This document shows, piece after piece, positions 17,719 through 26,621 of a stretch of 64,000 nucleotides of DNA. The DNA is taken from the NCBI RefSeq assembly GCF_022919075.1, contig NZ_CP095078.1, forward strand, positions 3,410,001 through 3,474,000, written 5' to 3'. The stretch's first letter is position 1. Every line of letters starts with the position of its first letter. The position numbers were made by a program, and so were the translations under genes. Below the pieces are notes generated by a model. That model saw only the letters and a list, made by a program, of their open reading frames with translations, searched no databases and was not told the DNA's origin. This DNA is from Nocardioides sp. W7. GTDB lineage: Bacteria > Actinomycetota > Actinomycetes > Propionibacteriales > Nocardioidaceae.

Positions 17719-18507
17719 TCACGGGATCGGGAGCGGCAGGCCGCCCAGCAGCGTGCCGAGGATGGTGTTCAGCCCGGTCTGGACCTCCTCGAGGATCGAG
17801 TTGAGCTGGTTGAGCGGGGTGCTCGCGAGACCGGTCTGGAGGCTGTCAACCACGAGGTTGACCAGGCCGGCCGGGTCCGAGGGCAGGTCGCCACCGGACA
17901 GGGTGCCGAGCAGCTCCTGCAGGGCGGAGGCGATCTGCTCCGGCAGCAGCTCGTTCGTGGTCAGCGCCTGGACGACCGGCTGCAGGACGGCGATCAGGGT
18001 CTCGGGCGACACGTCGCCGCTGGTGAGAGCGCCGGTGATCTGCTCGCTGACCGCCTCGAGCTGGGTCGGGTCCAGGCCCGCGCCGGCGAGCGCGTCGAAC
18101 AGCTGCTGGACCTGCTGCGGCTGGGGCTGCGGCTGCGGCGACGGGGTGTCGTTCGTCGCGTGGCAACGGGACGCGGCCTGCTGGGCGCCGGCGTTGCGAG
18201 CCCGCCAGCTGCGGAGCTTCTTGGTGGCCTTGCGGTGCGCCACGCGCGCCTTCTTCAGCTTCTTCTTGTTGGTGACCGTGTGCTTCTTGGCGTAGGTCCG
18301 CTTGGCCTTCTTGACCTTCTTCGCGGCCTTCTTCTTGGCGGTGGCCGACTGGGCGGTCCGCACCTGGGTCTTGCCGTACTGCTGGTCCTGCTTCGCGCAG
18401 CTCGGCGCCGCTGCGCTGGCGGGGGTGGAGGGAACGGCGGCGGCGACGCCGACGGTGAGCAGGAGGCTGGTGAGGAGCGTCAGCACCCGCTTCGAGACGT
18501 GGGGCAT
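17719..18507 (-). CDS. Secreted lysine-rich protein of unknown function
   Basis: 262 residues. A signal peptide (about 1-32, ending ASA-AAP) is followed by a strongly basic, lysine/alanine-rich stretch (about 55-110) likely to be a long helix, a short Pro/Gln spacer, and a C-terminal domain of amphipathic leucine-rich helices (about 130-255). The basic part could bind teichoic acid, DNA or other anions at the cell surface; this is inference. ATG 18507 has AAGGAGAG upstream. It is divergent from the ABC operon across a 252-bp spacer. Confidence 0.7.
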   Translation of the reverse strand: MPHVSKRVLTLLTSLLLTVGVAAAVPSTPASAAAPSCAKQDQQYGKTQVRTAQSATAKKKAAKKVKKAKRTYAKKHTVTNKKKLKKARVAHRKATKKLRSWRARNAGAQQAASRCHATNDTPSPQPQPQPQQVQQLFDALAGAGLDPTQLEAVSEQITGALTSGDVSPETLIAVLQPVVQALTTNELLPEQIASALQELLGTLSGGDLPSDPAGLVNLVVDSLQTGLASTPLNQLNSILEEVQTGLNTILGTLLGGLPLPIP

Positions 18508-18646
18508 GTCAGGTCTCTCCTTACGAGGTTCACAGAGAGCTGCCCCGTCGGTCCGTGGTTTCGAAGACGGCGAACAGCTCAGCGTTGGTGGTTCAACTCC
18601 GTTCCGGTGCTCCGGGTTACGCCCGCGCGGGGGTGCTTCTTTACGT

Positions 18647-18718
18647 CTGCTGTCCCCCTGTCCCCGGGCATGTAACAGGGTGGAGAAGATCGCGGGCGAG
18701 CAGTAAACAGGCCGTTAC
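18647..18718 (+). promoter_or_regulatory. Shared 72-bp element, copy 1 (left operon)
   Basis: Matches 51551-51622 on the minus strand at 60 of 72 positions. It contains a tandem CTGTCCCC repeat, TGTAACA (18671-18677) and GTAAACAG-N3-GTTAC (18703-18718). The two GTAA half-sites are 31 bases apart, about three helical turns, and the last pair forms GTAA-N8-TTAC. It lies 28 bases before the -10 of the ABC operon. The likely role is the binding site of a common regulator, possibly the GntR protein at 48377-49303. Confidence 0.8.
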
Positions 18719-18746
18719 CGGGGGCAGTTGGGCCGATTTCCGCCCC

Positions 18747-18759
18747 TAGATTCACCGCC
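18747..18759 (+). promoter_or_regulatory. -10 TAGATT of the left operon, leaderless start
   Basis: TAGATT (18747-18752) is followed by 7 bases and ATG 18760, with no ribosome site. It matches the architecture of the right operon (-10, 7 bases, ATG). A weak CAGTTG at 18725-18730 could be the -35. Confidence 0.55.
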
Positions 18760-19500
18760 ATGACGACGCCCCCTCGACCCCTCGTCGAGTTCCGCCAGGT
18801 GGGACGCCGCTTCGATTCGGTCGAGGCGCTCGCGCCCTGCGACCTCGCCCTGTCCCGGGGTGAGTTCGTCTCGATCATCGGTCCGTCGGGCTGCGGCAAG
18901 TCCACCCTGTTGCGCCTCGCCTCGAAGCTCGACCGGCCCTCGTCGGGCAGCGTCGAGTTCGCCACCGACAGCGTCGGGTACGTCTTCCAGGACGCGACCC
19001 TGATGCCCTGGCGGACGGTACGCCGCAACGTCGGGCTGCTGGCCGAGCTGCAGGGGACGAGCCGGTCCGGCGTTCGCGAGGCGGTCGACGCCGCGCTGGA
19101 GACCGTGGGGCTGACCGACTTCGCCGACCACCTGCCGCACCAGCTCTCCGGCGGCATGCGGATGCGGACGAGCCTGGCCCGCTCGCTGGTCCTCGACCCG
19201 GAGGTCTTCCTCTTCGACGAGCCGTTCGGCGCGCTCGACGAGATCACGCGGGGCCGGCTCAACCTGGTGCTCCTGGAGCTCTTCCGGGCCCGCAGCTTCG
19301 CCGGACTGTTCGTGACCCACTCCGTGGAGGAGGCGGTCTTCCTGTCCACCCGCGTGGTGGTGATGTCGGCCCGGCCGGGCCGGATCGTGGAGGAGTTCGA
19401 GGTGCCGTTCGACTATCCGCGCAGTCTCGACCTGCGCTACACCCCCGAGTTCGCCGAGCTCGCCGGGCGGGTCGCCAAGACCCTGGAGGCCGTCTCGTGA
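18760..19500 (+). CDS. ABC transporter ATP-binding protein (NitT/TauT type)
   Basis: 246 residues. Walker A GPSGCGKST (41-49), Q-loop FQDATLMPW (Gln 77), signature LSGGM (129-133), Walker B VFLFDEP (149-155) and switch His 187 are all present, so it should be an active ATPase. The sequence type fits importers for sulfonates, nitrate or thiamine-precursor pyrimidines. First gene of the left operon; its stop overlaps the permease start by 4 bp (GTGA). Confidence 0.92.
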   Translation: MTTPPRPLVEFRQVGRRFDSVEALAPCDLALSRGEFVSIIGPSGCGKSTLLRLASKLDRPSSGSVEFATDSVGYVFQDATLMPWRTVRRNVGLLAELQGTSRSGVREAVDAALETVGLTDFADHLPHQLSGGMRMRTSLARSLVLDPEVFLFDEPFGALDEITRGRLNLVLLELFRARSFAGLFVTHSVEEAVFLSTRVVVMSARPGRIVEEFEVPFDYPRSLDLRYTPEFAELAGRVAKTLEAVS

Positions 19501-20297
19501 CCGGGTGGCTCAAGCGGGCGGCCATCACCGTGCTCCCGCCGCTCGCCGTACTCCTCGTCGTCCTCGGCATCTGGTACCTCGTCAGCTACCAGGTGCTGGA
19601 CGAGACCGAGAAGTTCCTGCTGCCGCCGCCGCACGAGGTGCTCGTCGACGGCTTCCTCGACAGCGAGGTGCGCGCCGACCAGCTCTCCGCCCTGTGGGTG
19701 ACCGCCCAGGCCGCGCTGATCGGGCTCGGCATCGCCACGGCGATCGGCAGCGTGCTCGCGCTGGCGATGGCCCAGGCCAAGTGGGTCGAGCGCTCGCTCT
19801 ACCCCTGGGCGATCCTGCTGCAGACCGTGCCGATCCTGGCGATCGTGCCCGTGATCGGCTTCTGGTTCGGCTTCGAGATGTTCGCCCGGGTCGTGGTCTG
19901 CGTGATCATCAGCCTCTTCCCGCTGATCATCAACCCGCTGCAGGGCCTGCTGGGCGCCGACCGCGGGCTGCACGACCTGTTCACCCTCTCCGGCTCCAGC
20001 TCCTTCACCCGGCTGCTGAGGCTGCAGCTGCCCTCGGCACTGCCCGACGTGTTCGTCGGGCTGCAGACGGCCGCCGGGCTCGCGGTCGTCGGCGCCACCG
20101 TCGGTGACTTCTTCTTCGGTCGCGGCGAGACCGGTCTCGGCCTGCTGCTCCAGCGCTACAGCTCGCGCCTGCAGTCGGCCGAGATGCTCGCGACCGTGCT
20201 GGTGGCCTGCCTGCTCGGCATCGCCGCCTTCTGGTTCTTCGGGGCGCTCGGGCGCCGCGTCGTCGGGAAGTGGTCCCCCGCCTGGGGGGCCCGATGA
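19497..20297 (+). CDS. ABC transporter permease (NitT/TauT type)
   Basis: 266 residues, about six membrane helices, BPD_transp_1 type. The conserved cytoplasmic coupling region is around residues 170-200, with the family pattern LPDVFVGLQTAAGLAVVG. GTG 19497 overlaps the ATPase gene. It would form the channel of the importer together with the ATPase and the lipoprotein encoded 64 bp downstream. Confidence 0.9.
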   Translation: MTGWLKRAAITVLPPLAVLLVVLGIWYLVSYQVLDETEKFLLPPPHEVLVDGFLDSEVRADQLSALWVTAQAALIGLGIATAIGSVLALAMAQAKWVERSLYPWAILLQTVPILAIVPVIGFWFGFEMFARVVVCVIISLFPLIINPLQGLLGADRGLHDLFTLSGSSSFTRLLRLQLPSALPDVFVGLQTAAGLAVVGATVGDFFFGRGETGLGLLLQRYSSRLQSAEMLATVLVACLLGIAAFWFFGALGRRVVGKWSPAWGAR

Positions 20298-20361
20298 CGA
20301 CCCCCGTCCCGCTCCAACCCCGCCCATGCACCGACCCACCGCCCCCTTCGAAGGGAACACC

Positions 20362-21516
20362 ATGAGAACCGTCCGCCTGCGCCGCTCCCTCGCCGTCGGG
20401 TCGGCGCTGCTCGTCAGCGCCGCCGCCCTCACCGCCTGCGGCGACGACGAGGAGGCCACCGCCACCACGACGGGCGAGGGCGTCCTCGCCGACGTCTGCC
20501 CCGAGACCGTCGTCATCCAGGCCGACTGGGAGCCCGAGGCCGAGCACGGCGGCATCTACAGCCTGATCGGCGAGGAGTACACCATCGACGCCGACGCCAA
20601 GTCGGTCACCGGCCCGCTGGTCGTCGACGGCGAGGACAGCGGTGTGAACATCGAGATCCGCATCGGCGGCACCTCGGTCGGCTACCAGTCCGCCCAGTCG
20701 CTGCTCTACCAGGACCGCGACATCATGTTCGGCTACGGCCGGGTCGGCGAGTACATGATCACCCAGGCCGACACCCCCGTGGTCGGCGTCCTCGCGTCCA
20801 TGGCGACCAGCCCGTACGCCGTGTACTGGGACCCCGAGACGTACCCCGACGCGAAGACGATCGCGGACCTCAAGGACGCGGGTGCGACCATCTCGGTCGG
20901 CTCGAACGAGGACGTGTGGGTCGACTACCTGGTCGGCACCGGCGTCATCGACGAGGACCAGGTCGACCGCAGCGAGCAGAACAAGCCGGCCAACTTCGTC
21001 GCCGCCAAGGGCGAGCTCGCCGAGGCGGGCTTCATCACCGCCGAGCCGTTCATGTACGAGCACGAGATCCCGGAGTGGCAGAAGCCGGTCATCGGCCAGC
21101 TGATCCACGACACCGGCTTCCCGGAGTACTTCCAGGCGCTGACCGTGCGCACCGAGGACGTCGAGAAGGAGGCCGACTGCCTCGAGCAGCTCGTGCCGGT
21201 CATGCAGCAGGCGCAGGTCGACTACGTGAACGACGCCACCGCGACCAACGAGCTCATCGTCGAGATCGTCGAGGAGTACGACACCGGCTGGGTCTACACC
21301 CCCGAGGGTGCGGAGTTCGCCCACGACACCGGCGTCGAGCTGGGCATCCTGGGGGACGGCGCCGACGGCGTGATGGGCAGCTTCGACCTCGACCGGGTGC
21401 AGACCATCATCGACATCGTCGGCGAGTACGGCCCGGACGGCGACGCGGTCAGCGACCTCACCCCCGAGGACCTGGTCACCGACGAGTTCATCGACGACAC
21501 GATCAGCGTCGGGTGA
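20362..21516 (+). CDS. ABC substrate-binding lipoprotein (NMT1/THI5-like)
   Basis: 384 residues. The signal peptide ends in the lipobox LTAC (Cys 26), so it should be lipid-anchored outside the membrane. The mature part is strongly acidic and has the NMT1/THI5-like layout (IGGTSVGYQSAQSLLYQDRD, then GVLASMATSPYAVYW). Relatives bind aminopyrimidines, sulfonates or other small nitrogen compounds; the ligand here is unknown. ATG 20362 has GAAGGGAA just upstream. The next gene overlaps by 4 bp (GTGA). Confidence 0.85.
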   Translation: MRTVRLRRSLAVGSALLVSAAALTACGDDEEATATTTGEGVLADVCPETVVIQADWEPEAEHGGIYSLIGEEYTIDADAKSVTGPLVVDGEDSGVNIEIRIGGTSVGYQSAQSLLYQDRDIMFGYGRVGEYMITQADTPVVGVLASMATSPYAVYWDPETYPDAKTIADLKDAGATISVGSNEDVWVDYLVGTGVIDEDQVDRSEQNKPANFVAAKGELAEAGFITAEPFMYEHEIPEWQKPVIGQLIHDTGFPEYFQALTVRTEDVEKEADCLEQLVPVMQQAQVDYVNDATATNELIVEIVEEYDTGWVYTPEGAEFAHDTGVELGILGDGADGVMGSFDLDRVQTIIDIVGEYGPDGDAVSDLTPEDLVTDEFIDDTISVG

Positions 21517-22583
21517 GCACCTCCACCGACAAGGCGTCCCGCGCGGCCTCGGCCGCGCGGGACGCCCGGGTCACCGAGTCCGCGCGCAAGATCCGCAAGC
21601 CCTTCGTCCTCGACCCGACCCTGTGCCTGTACTCCCCGCAGGAGAACGTCGAGGCGCTCGAACACCCGCGGGTCGCGGAGTGGCTGGGCTATGTCCGGGA
21701 GGAGTGGTGGCCGACCGAGGTGCCCGGCTCCAGGACCCGGCTGGCGCTGCTGCTGCCCTGCACCAAGTACAAGCCGTACCTCACCAGTCGCGAGCACCGC
21801 GCGATCAACACCGCGCTCCTCGGTGCGGGCTGGCGCCCGGTCGAGGGGTACGACGGCCCGCCCGAGCTCCGCGCGACCCTGGACGACGGCGAGCCCGACG
21901 AGCTGCTCGCGACGGCGCCGCTGGAGCGCGACGGGGTCGTGCTGGACCGGTTCGTGGTCTCCGAGCCGATGGGGCTGGTGCCCTACGAGCACACGCTCTT
22001 CCTGCCTGCGGCACTCGGCGGCGGCCCGGCCTCGGCCAGTGCGTACGACGACCCGGGGCTCTTCGAGTCGCGCGGCACCTCGGTCTCCCCGGAGCGGGAC
22101 GACTGCACCGCCACCCAGCGCGCCGACGGCAGCTGGGCCTGGGGGCCGGCTGAGCGGGAGGCCTTCGCCACCATGCACAACGCGATGGCCGACACGCTCA
22201 CCCGGGCGCTCGAACGGCTCGCGCCGTCGTACGACGCGATCCTGGGCTGGGTCTCGCCGGGCCTGACCCACCGGAGCTTCCTGGCCGGTGCCGGCCTGCG
22301 GGCGGCCGAGGGGATCCCCACCTTCCGGCTCGGCGCGTCCGGCCCGGTGCCGCTGCGGGGCGTGCTCGACACGCTCCCGGGCGCGGTCGAGGTGCTCCCC
22401 ACTCCCGAGCAGAGCGCCGCGGCGCGCGAGCAGCTGGCCGTCCGGCTGGCTGCGGAGGGTCGGCCTGCGGGGCCGGGCTCGGTGCGGGCGGTCTTCGCGC
22501 GGGGCGACGGGCACGACACGCCGCTCGGCCTGCCCGAGCTGACCGCCGCGCTGGTCGCGCGGCTGGACGAGGTCGCCCGGTGA
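21513..22583 (+). CDS. Stand-alone ArcS-like (DUF5591) catalytic domain protein
   Basis: 356 residues. It contains P82-C-TKY-K-P-Y-LT-S-RE-H95, which fits exactly the motif PC-X3-KPY-X2-S-X2-H described for the catalytic domain of archaeosine synthase ArcS, the enzyme that joins lysine to the nitrile of preQ0 in tRNA. No PUA, Zn-finger or tRNA-guanine transglycosylase domain is visible, so a tRNA substrate is unlikely. A second conserved-looking block is SYDAILGWVSPGLTHRSF near residues 245-262. It sits between the importer and the aldehyde dehydrogenase, with GTGA overlaps on both sides, so it probably acts on the imported compound. The family assignment rests on the motif and overall look; the reaction is unknown. 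Confidence 0.65.
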   Translation: MSTSTDKASRAASAARDARVTESARKIRKPFVLDPTLCLYSPQENVEALEHPRVAEWLGYVREEWWPTEVPGSRTRLALLLPCTKYKPYLTSREHRAINTALLGAGWRPVEGYDGPPELRATLDDGEPDELLATAPLERDGVVLDRFVVSEPMGLVPYEHTLFLPAALGGGPASASAYDDPGLFESRGTSVSPERDDCTATQRADGSWAWGPAEREAFATMHNAMADTLTRALERLAPSYDAILGWVSPGLTHRSFLAGAGLRAAEGIPTFRLGASGPVPLRGVLDTLPGAVEVLPTPEQSAAAREQLAVRLAAEGRPAGPGSVRAVFARGDGHDTPLGLPELTAALVARLDEVAR

Positions 22584-23998
22584 GCATCGCCATCCACGCG
22601 CCCGGCTCGGGGGCGCGGCTGGGCGAGGTCGCCGCAACGAGCGCCGAGGAGGTGCCCGGCATCGTCGCGGCCGCCCGGGAGGCGGCGCGCGGCTGGGCGG
22701 CCGCCGCGCCGTACCAGCGCGCCGCGCCGCTGGTCGCCGCCGCCGACGAGCTCTCCGGGCGGGTCGCGGAGCTCGCCGAGCGGCACGCCCGCGAGTCCGG
22801 CAAGATCCTGCCGCAGGCCCACCACGAGGTGCTGGGCGCGATCGCGCTGCTGCGCCGCAACGCCGAGCTCGGCCGGCTGATGGCCGGCGAGCTGGCCCCG
22901 ACCGGCGGGCTGCCCGGCGGCGAGCGCGACCTGACCCTGGTCGAGCGGGTGCCGCTCGGCGTGGTGGTCGCGGTGATCCCGTTCAACTTCCCGGTCGAGC
23001 TGACCATGGAGAAGGCCGCCGCCGCGCTCGCCGCCGGTAACGCGGTCGTCGTCAAGCTGCCGCCGCAGAACCCCCTCACCACCGGCGCGGTCCTCGACGT
23101 CCTCGAACGGCACCTGCCCGCCGGTGTCCTGACCCAGGTGTACGCCGACCCCGCGACCTCTCAGGCACTCTGCGCGGCCCCCGGGATCGGGGCGGTCTCG
23201 CTGACCGGCTCGGTCGGGGCCGGCGTGGCGGTGGCCCGGGCGACCGCCCACCAGCTGCGCCCCCTGCACCTGGAGCTGGGCGGGAACGGCGCCGCCATCG
23301 TGCGCCCGGACGCCGACCTGGACCTGGTGGTCAGCGAGACCCTGCGCGGCCGGCTGCTGATGAACGGCCAGGCCTGCGCCGCGACCAAGCGGGTGATCGC
23401 GCACCGTGAGATAGCGGGGGAGCTGACCGAGCGGCTGGTCGCGGCCCTGGCCGAGGTCACACCGACGGATCCGCTCGCCGACGGCGCCCGGCTCGGCCCG
23501 CTCATCGACGCCCGGGCCGCGGCCCGGGTCGAGGAGCAGGTGCAGCGGGCGATCGGGGAGGGCGCGAATCGCGCGCTCGGGGAGGCACCGGACGGTGCCT
23601 GGTTCGCCCCGACCGTGCTGGCCGACGTGCCCGCGGCGGCCGCCGTGCTGCACGAGGACGAGATCTTCGGGCCGGTCGTGCCGGTCACCACCGTCGACTC
23701 CGACGAGGAGGCGGTGGCCCTGGCCAACGACACCAGCCTGCGGCTGACCGCCGCGGTCTTCTCCGCCGACTGGCCGCGCGCGCTGGAGCTGGCGCAGCAG
23801 CTGGACTTCGGCGGCGCCGTCGTCAACGGCACCAACAACTACCGCCCACCGGTCGTCCCGTTCGGCGGCGTCGACCTCGCCGGGGCCGGCCGGGAGGGCC
23901 TCGGGTGGACGCTCGGCGAGCTGACCCGGACTCGCTTCATCGCGCTGCGCGGGCTGCGGCCCGCGGGCGTCGTACCGATCCCGAAGGGGGAGCAGTGA
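22580..23998 (+). CDS. Aldehyde dehydrogenase (NAD(P)+ dependent)
   Basis: 472 residues, typical ALDH length. Visible are the cofactor-site strand VVAVIPFNFPVELTMEK, the catalytic base in LELGGN (Glu 232) and the nucleophile Cys 266 in NGQACAATK. Near the C-terminus, EIFGPVVPV and the PFGGV pattern are present. It would oxidise an aldehyde to an acid, plausibly the product of the class III aminotransferase encoded next. GTGA overlaps on both sides show tight coupling. Confidence 0.92.
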   Translation: MSIAIHAPGSGARLGEVAATSAEEVPGIVAAAREAARGWAAAAPYQRAAPLVAAADELSGRVAELAERHARESGKILPQAHHEVLGAIALLRRNAELGRLMAGELAPTGGLPGGERDLTLVERVPLGVVVAVIPFNFPVELTMEKAAAALAAGNAVVVKLPPQNPLTTGAVLDVLERHLPAGVLTQVYADPATSQALCAAPGIGAVSLTGSVGAGVAVARATAHQLRPLHLELGGNGAAIVRPDADLDLVVSETLRGRLLMNGQACAATKRVIAHREIAGELTERLVAALAEVTPTDPLADGARLGPLIDARAAARVEEQVQRAIGEGANRALGEAPDGAWFAPTVLADVPAAAAVLHEDEIFGPVVPVTTVDSDEEAVALANDTSLRLTAAVFSADWPRALELAQQLDFGGAVVNGTNNYRPPVVPFGGVDLAGAGREGLGWTLGELTRTRFIALRGLRPAGVVPIPKGEQ

Positions 23999-25212
23999 CC
24001 AGCACCGCAACGGCCGAGGACTACCGCGACCGCTTCGTCCAGCGGCTCTCGCAGAACATGCCGGGCCGCAAGGAGTTCGTCATCGAGCACGCGGAGGGGT
24101 GCACGCTCACCGACGCGGAGGGCCGCACGTACCTCGACATGACCTCCGGCATCGGGGTCGCCAACGTCGGCCACTCCCACCCGCGGGTCGTCGAGGCGGT
24201 GCAGCGGCAGATGACGCGCTACGCGCACGTCAACGTCTACGGCCGCTTCGTGGTCCCCGAGCAGGTCGAGATGGTCGATCGGCTGGTCGCCGCCGCGGGC
24301 CCGGGCTTCGACATGGCGTACCTGCTCTCGACCGGCGCCGAGGCCAACGAGTGCGCGCTGAAGCTGGCCCGCAAGGTCACCGGCCGGCCGAAGTTCGTCG
24401 CCTTCGAGCGGGCCTACCACGGGCGCAGCTTCGGCGCCCTGTCCGTGTCCTGGCGCGAGGAGTGGCGCACGCCGTTCGGGCCGCTGCTGCCCGAGGTCGA
24501 GTTCGTGCCGTACGACGACCTCGCGGCCGCCGCGGCCGCGATCGACGACCGCACCGCCGCGGTGATCGTCGAGCCGATTCAGGGCGAGGGCGGCATCCGG
24601 GTGCCGTCCGACGACTTCCTGCCCGGGCTGCGCGCGCTGTGCGACGCCGCCGGCGCGCTGCTGATCGCCGACGAGGTGCAGGGCGGCATGGGCCGCTCCG
24701 GCACGTGGTTCTCCCACCAGCACTGGGACGTCGTACCCGACATCATCACCACCGCCAAGGCCACCGGCGGCGGGCTGCCGCTGGCGGCGGTGCTCTCGCA
24801 GGCCGAGCGGTTCGCGACCTTCTCCGACCCGCCGCTGTCGCACCTGACCACGATGGGCGGCAACCCCGTCGCCTGCGCGGCGGGCATCGCGGCGTACGAC
24901 GTCATCGTCGAGGACGAGCTGCTCGAGCACGCGACCGCGATGGGGGAGTACCTGCGTGCGGGCCTGTCCGCGCTCGGACCGAACTTCCCCGGCATGGTCG
25001 CGGACGTGCGCGGCCGGGGGCTGTGGTGCGCCCTGGAGGTGACGGTCGACGCGAACCCGCTGGTCAACCGCATGCAGGAGCTCGGGGTCCTCGTCGGGTC
25101 GGTGCTGAACCAGTCCGGCACGATCCGGATCATGCCGCCGCTGGTCATCACCACGGCCCAGATCGACACCTTCCTCACGGCACTGCGCACCGCCATGGCC
25201 GAAGCCGCATGA
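23995..25212 (+). CDS. Class III PLP-dependent aminotransferase
   Basis: 405 residues, fold type I. PLP lysine is Lys 255 in TTAKATGGG; also seen are STGAEANECALKLAR (phosphate/PLP region), the YHGRS motif and EPIQGEGG, then IADEVQGGMGRSG. It belongs with omega-amino acid and polyamine aminotransferases, which turn a terminal amine into an aldehyde. The partner aldehyde dehydrogenase is immediately upstream. GTG 23995 was chosen because it gives the GTGA overlap; the longer frame runs into the previous gene. Confidence 0.92.
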   Translation: MTSTATAEDYRDRFVQRLSQNMPGRKEFVIEHAEGCTLTDAEGRTYLDMTSGIGVANVGHSHPRVVEAVQRQMTRYAHVNVYGRFVVPEQVEMVDRLVAAAGPGFDMAYLLSTGAEANECALKLARKVTGRPKFVAFERAYHGRSFGALSVSWREEWRTPFGPLLPEVEFVPYDDLAAAAAAIDDRTAAVIVEPIQGEGGIRVPSDDFLPGLRALCDAAGALLIADEVQGGMGRSGTWFSHQHWDVVPDIITTAKATGGGLPLAAVLSQAERFATFSDPPLSHLTTMGGNPVACAAGIAAYDVIVEDELLEHATAMGEYLRAGLSALGPNFPGMVADVRGRGLWCALEVTVDANPLVNRMQELGVLVGSVLNQSGTIRIMPPLVITTAQIDTFLTALRTAMAEAA

Positions 25213-26621
25213 GCGAGTTCCTGGTCCGGGGCCGGTTCGTGCTCACGATGGCGGGGCTGACCCCGCCGAGCGAGCGCGACCGCACTCCCGGTGCGCAGCT
25301 CGAGGGCGTGCTGGGCGACGGCGCCGTCCACGTGCGCGACGGGGCGGTCGTCGAGGTGGCGTCGTACGACGTCCTGCGCGTGGCGCACCCCGACCTGCCC
25401 GTGCACGGCGACGGTACGGGCGTGGTGATGCCGGGGCTGGTCTCCACGCACACCCACCTGTCCGAGGCGCTGGCCACGGGGATGGGCTCGGAGCTGTCGC
25501 TGTTCGAGTGGGGCGAGGAGATCGTCGGCCCGCTCGGGATGGTGCTGACCCGCGAGCACGCCGCCGAGGGCACCGCGCTGCGGGCCGTCGAGATGCTGCT
25601 GTCGGGCATCACCACGGTCAACGACATGTTCTGCCACGCCAACCTCGGCTCGCAGGCCAGCCTCGGCGTCGTCGACGGCCTGGACCGGGCGGGGCTGCGC
25701 GGCGTGGTGTCGTTCGGCGCCGAGGACGCCTTCCTCGAGGACCGCCCGCGTGCCGACATCGTCGACGACGTGCTCGCCGAGCAGGTCGCGCTGGCCGCCC
25801 ACGTCGACACGGCGTCGCTGCTCGACTTCCGGTACGGCGTCGGCACCCTGCTCGGCCAGTCCGACGAGCTGCTGAGCGCCGGCGTGGAGCTGTGCCGCGA
25901 GCGCGGCTGGGCCGTGCACACCCACCTCGCGGAGGTGCGCGAGGAGCTCACCACCAGCCGGCACCGGTGGGGCCGCCGCACCGTCGAGCACGCCCGCCGG
26001 ATCGGCCTCTTCGAGCGGCCGCTGATCGCCGGGCACGGGGTCTGGCTGACCGAGGCCGACGTCGCGGTGCTGGCCCGGCACGGCGTCGCGATCGCGCACA
26101 GCCCGGTCGCGAACATGATCCTGGCCTCCGGCGTCTGCCCGGTGCCGCGGCTGCGCGCGGCCGGCGTACCGGTCGGCATCGGCACCGACGGCGCGGCCTC
26201 CAACGACAGCCAGGACATGCTCCAGGCAGTGAAGGCGGCCGCGTTGCTGCAGAAGGTGCACCACCTCGACGCCCTGGTCATCGACGCACTCGACGTGCTG
26301 ACCATGGCCACCATCGAGGGCGCCCGGGCGCTCGGGCTCGACCACCTGGTCGGCTCGCTGGAGCCCGGCAAGCGCGCCGACCTGGTGCTGCTGCAGGACA
26401 CCGTGGACATCGCCGTGCTGCACGACCCGGTCTCGCAGGTCGTGTACGGCGCCTCGCCCCGCTCGGTGCGCGACGTGTGGGTCGACGGGGTGGCGGTGGT
26501 CACCGACCACCGCTGCGTCACCATCGACGAGACCGCGCAGATCCTGCGCTGCCGGCCGCTGGTCGAGGAGCTGGGCCGGGCCTCGGGCCTGGCCGCGGCC
26601 GGGCACTCGGTGCACGCGTGA
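25209..26621 (+). CDS. Amidohydrolase, TRZ/ATZ (deaminase/chlorohydrolase) family
   Basis: 470 residues. Metal-dependent hydrolase with HxH at STHTHLS (His 81, His 83), HTHLAEVREE, the GHGVWL histidine and the aspartate in GTDGAASND. The SNxxLASG-like block VANMILASGVCPVPRLR is typical of the SAH/MTA and guanine deaminase branch. It probably removes ammonia from an N-heterocycle. It is a close paralogue of the protein at 49303-50649 in the right operon, supporting a common pathway. ATG 25209 overlaps the aminotransferase stop (ATGA). Confidence 0.88.
   Translation: MSEFLVRGRFVLTMAGLTPPSERDRTPGAQLEGVLGDGAVHVRDGAVVEVASYDVLRVAHPDLPVHGDGTGVVMPGLVSTHTHLSEALATGMGSELSLFEWGEEIVGPLGMVLTREHAAEGTALRAVEMLLSGITTVNDMFCHANLGSQASLGVVDGLDRAGLRGVVSFGAEDAFLEDRPRADIVDDVLAEQVALAAHVDTASLLDFRYGVGTLLGQSDELLSAGVELCRERGWAVHTHLAEVREELTTSRHRWGRRTVEHARRIGLFERPLIAGHGVWLTEADVAVLARHGVAIAHSPVANMILASGVCPVPRLRAAGVPVGIGTDGAASNDSQDMLQAVKAAALLQKVHHLDALVIDALDVLTMATIEGARALGLDHLVGSLEPGKRADLVLLQDTVDIAVLHDPVSQVVYGASPRSVRDVWVDGVAVVTDHRCVTIDETAQILRCRPLVEELGRASGLAAAGHSVHA

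Noticed and set aside
18575..18630. tRNA-like stretch with GGTTCAACTCC
   Set aside because: It resembles a T-arm, but no matching acceptor, D or anticodon stem could be folded around it.
18647..18718. Riboswitch interpretation of the shared element
   Set aside because: A -10 hexamer lies downstream with the start codon 7 bases later in both copies, so the element is probably not transcribed.
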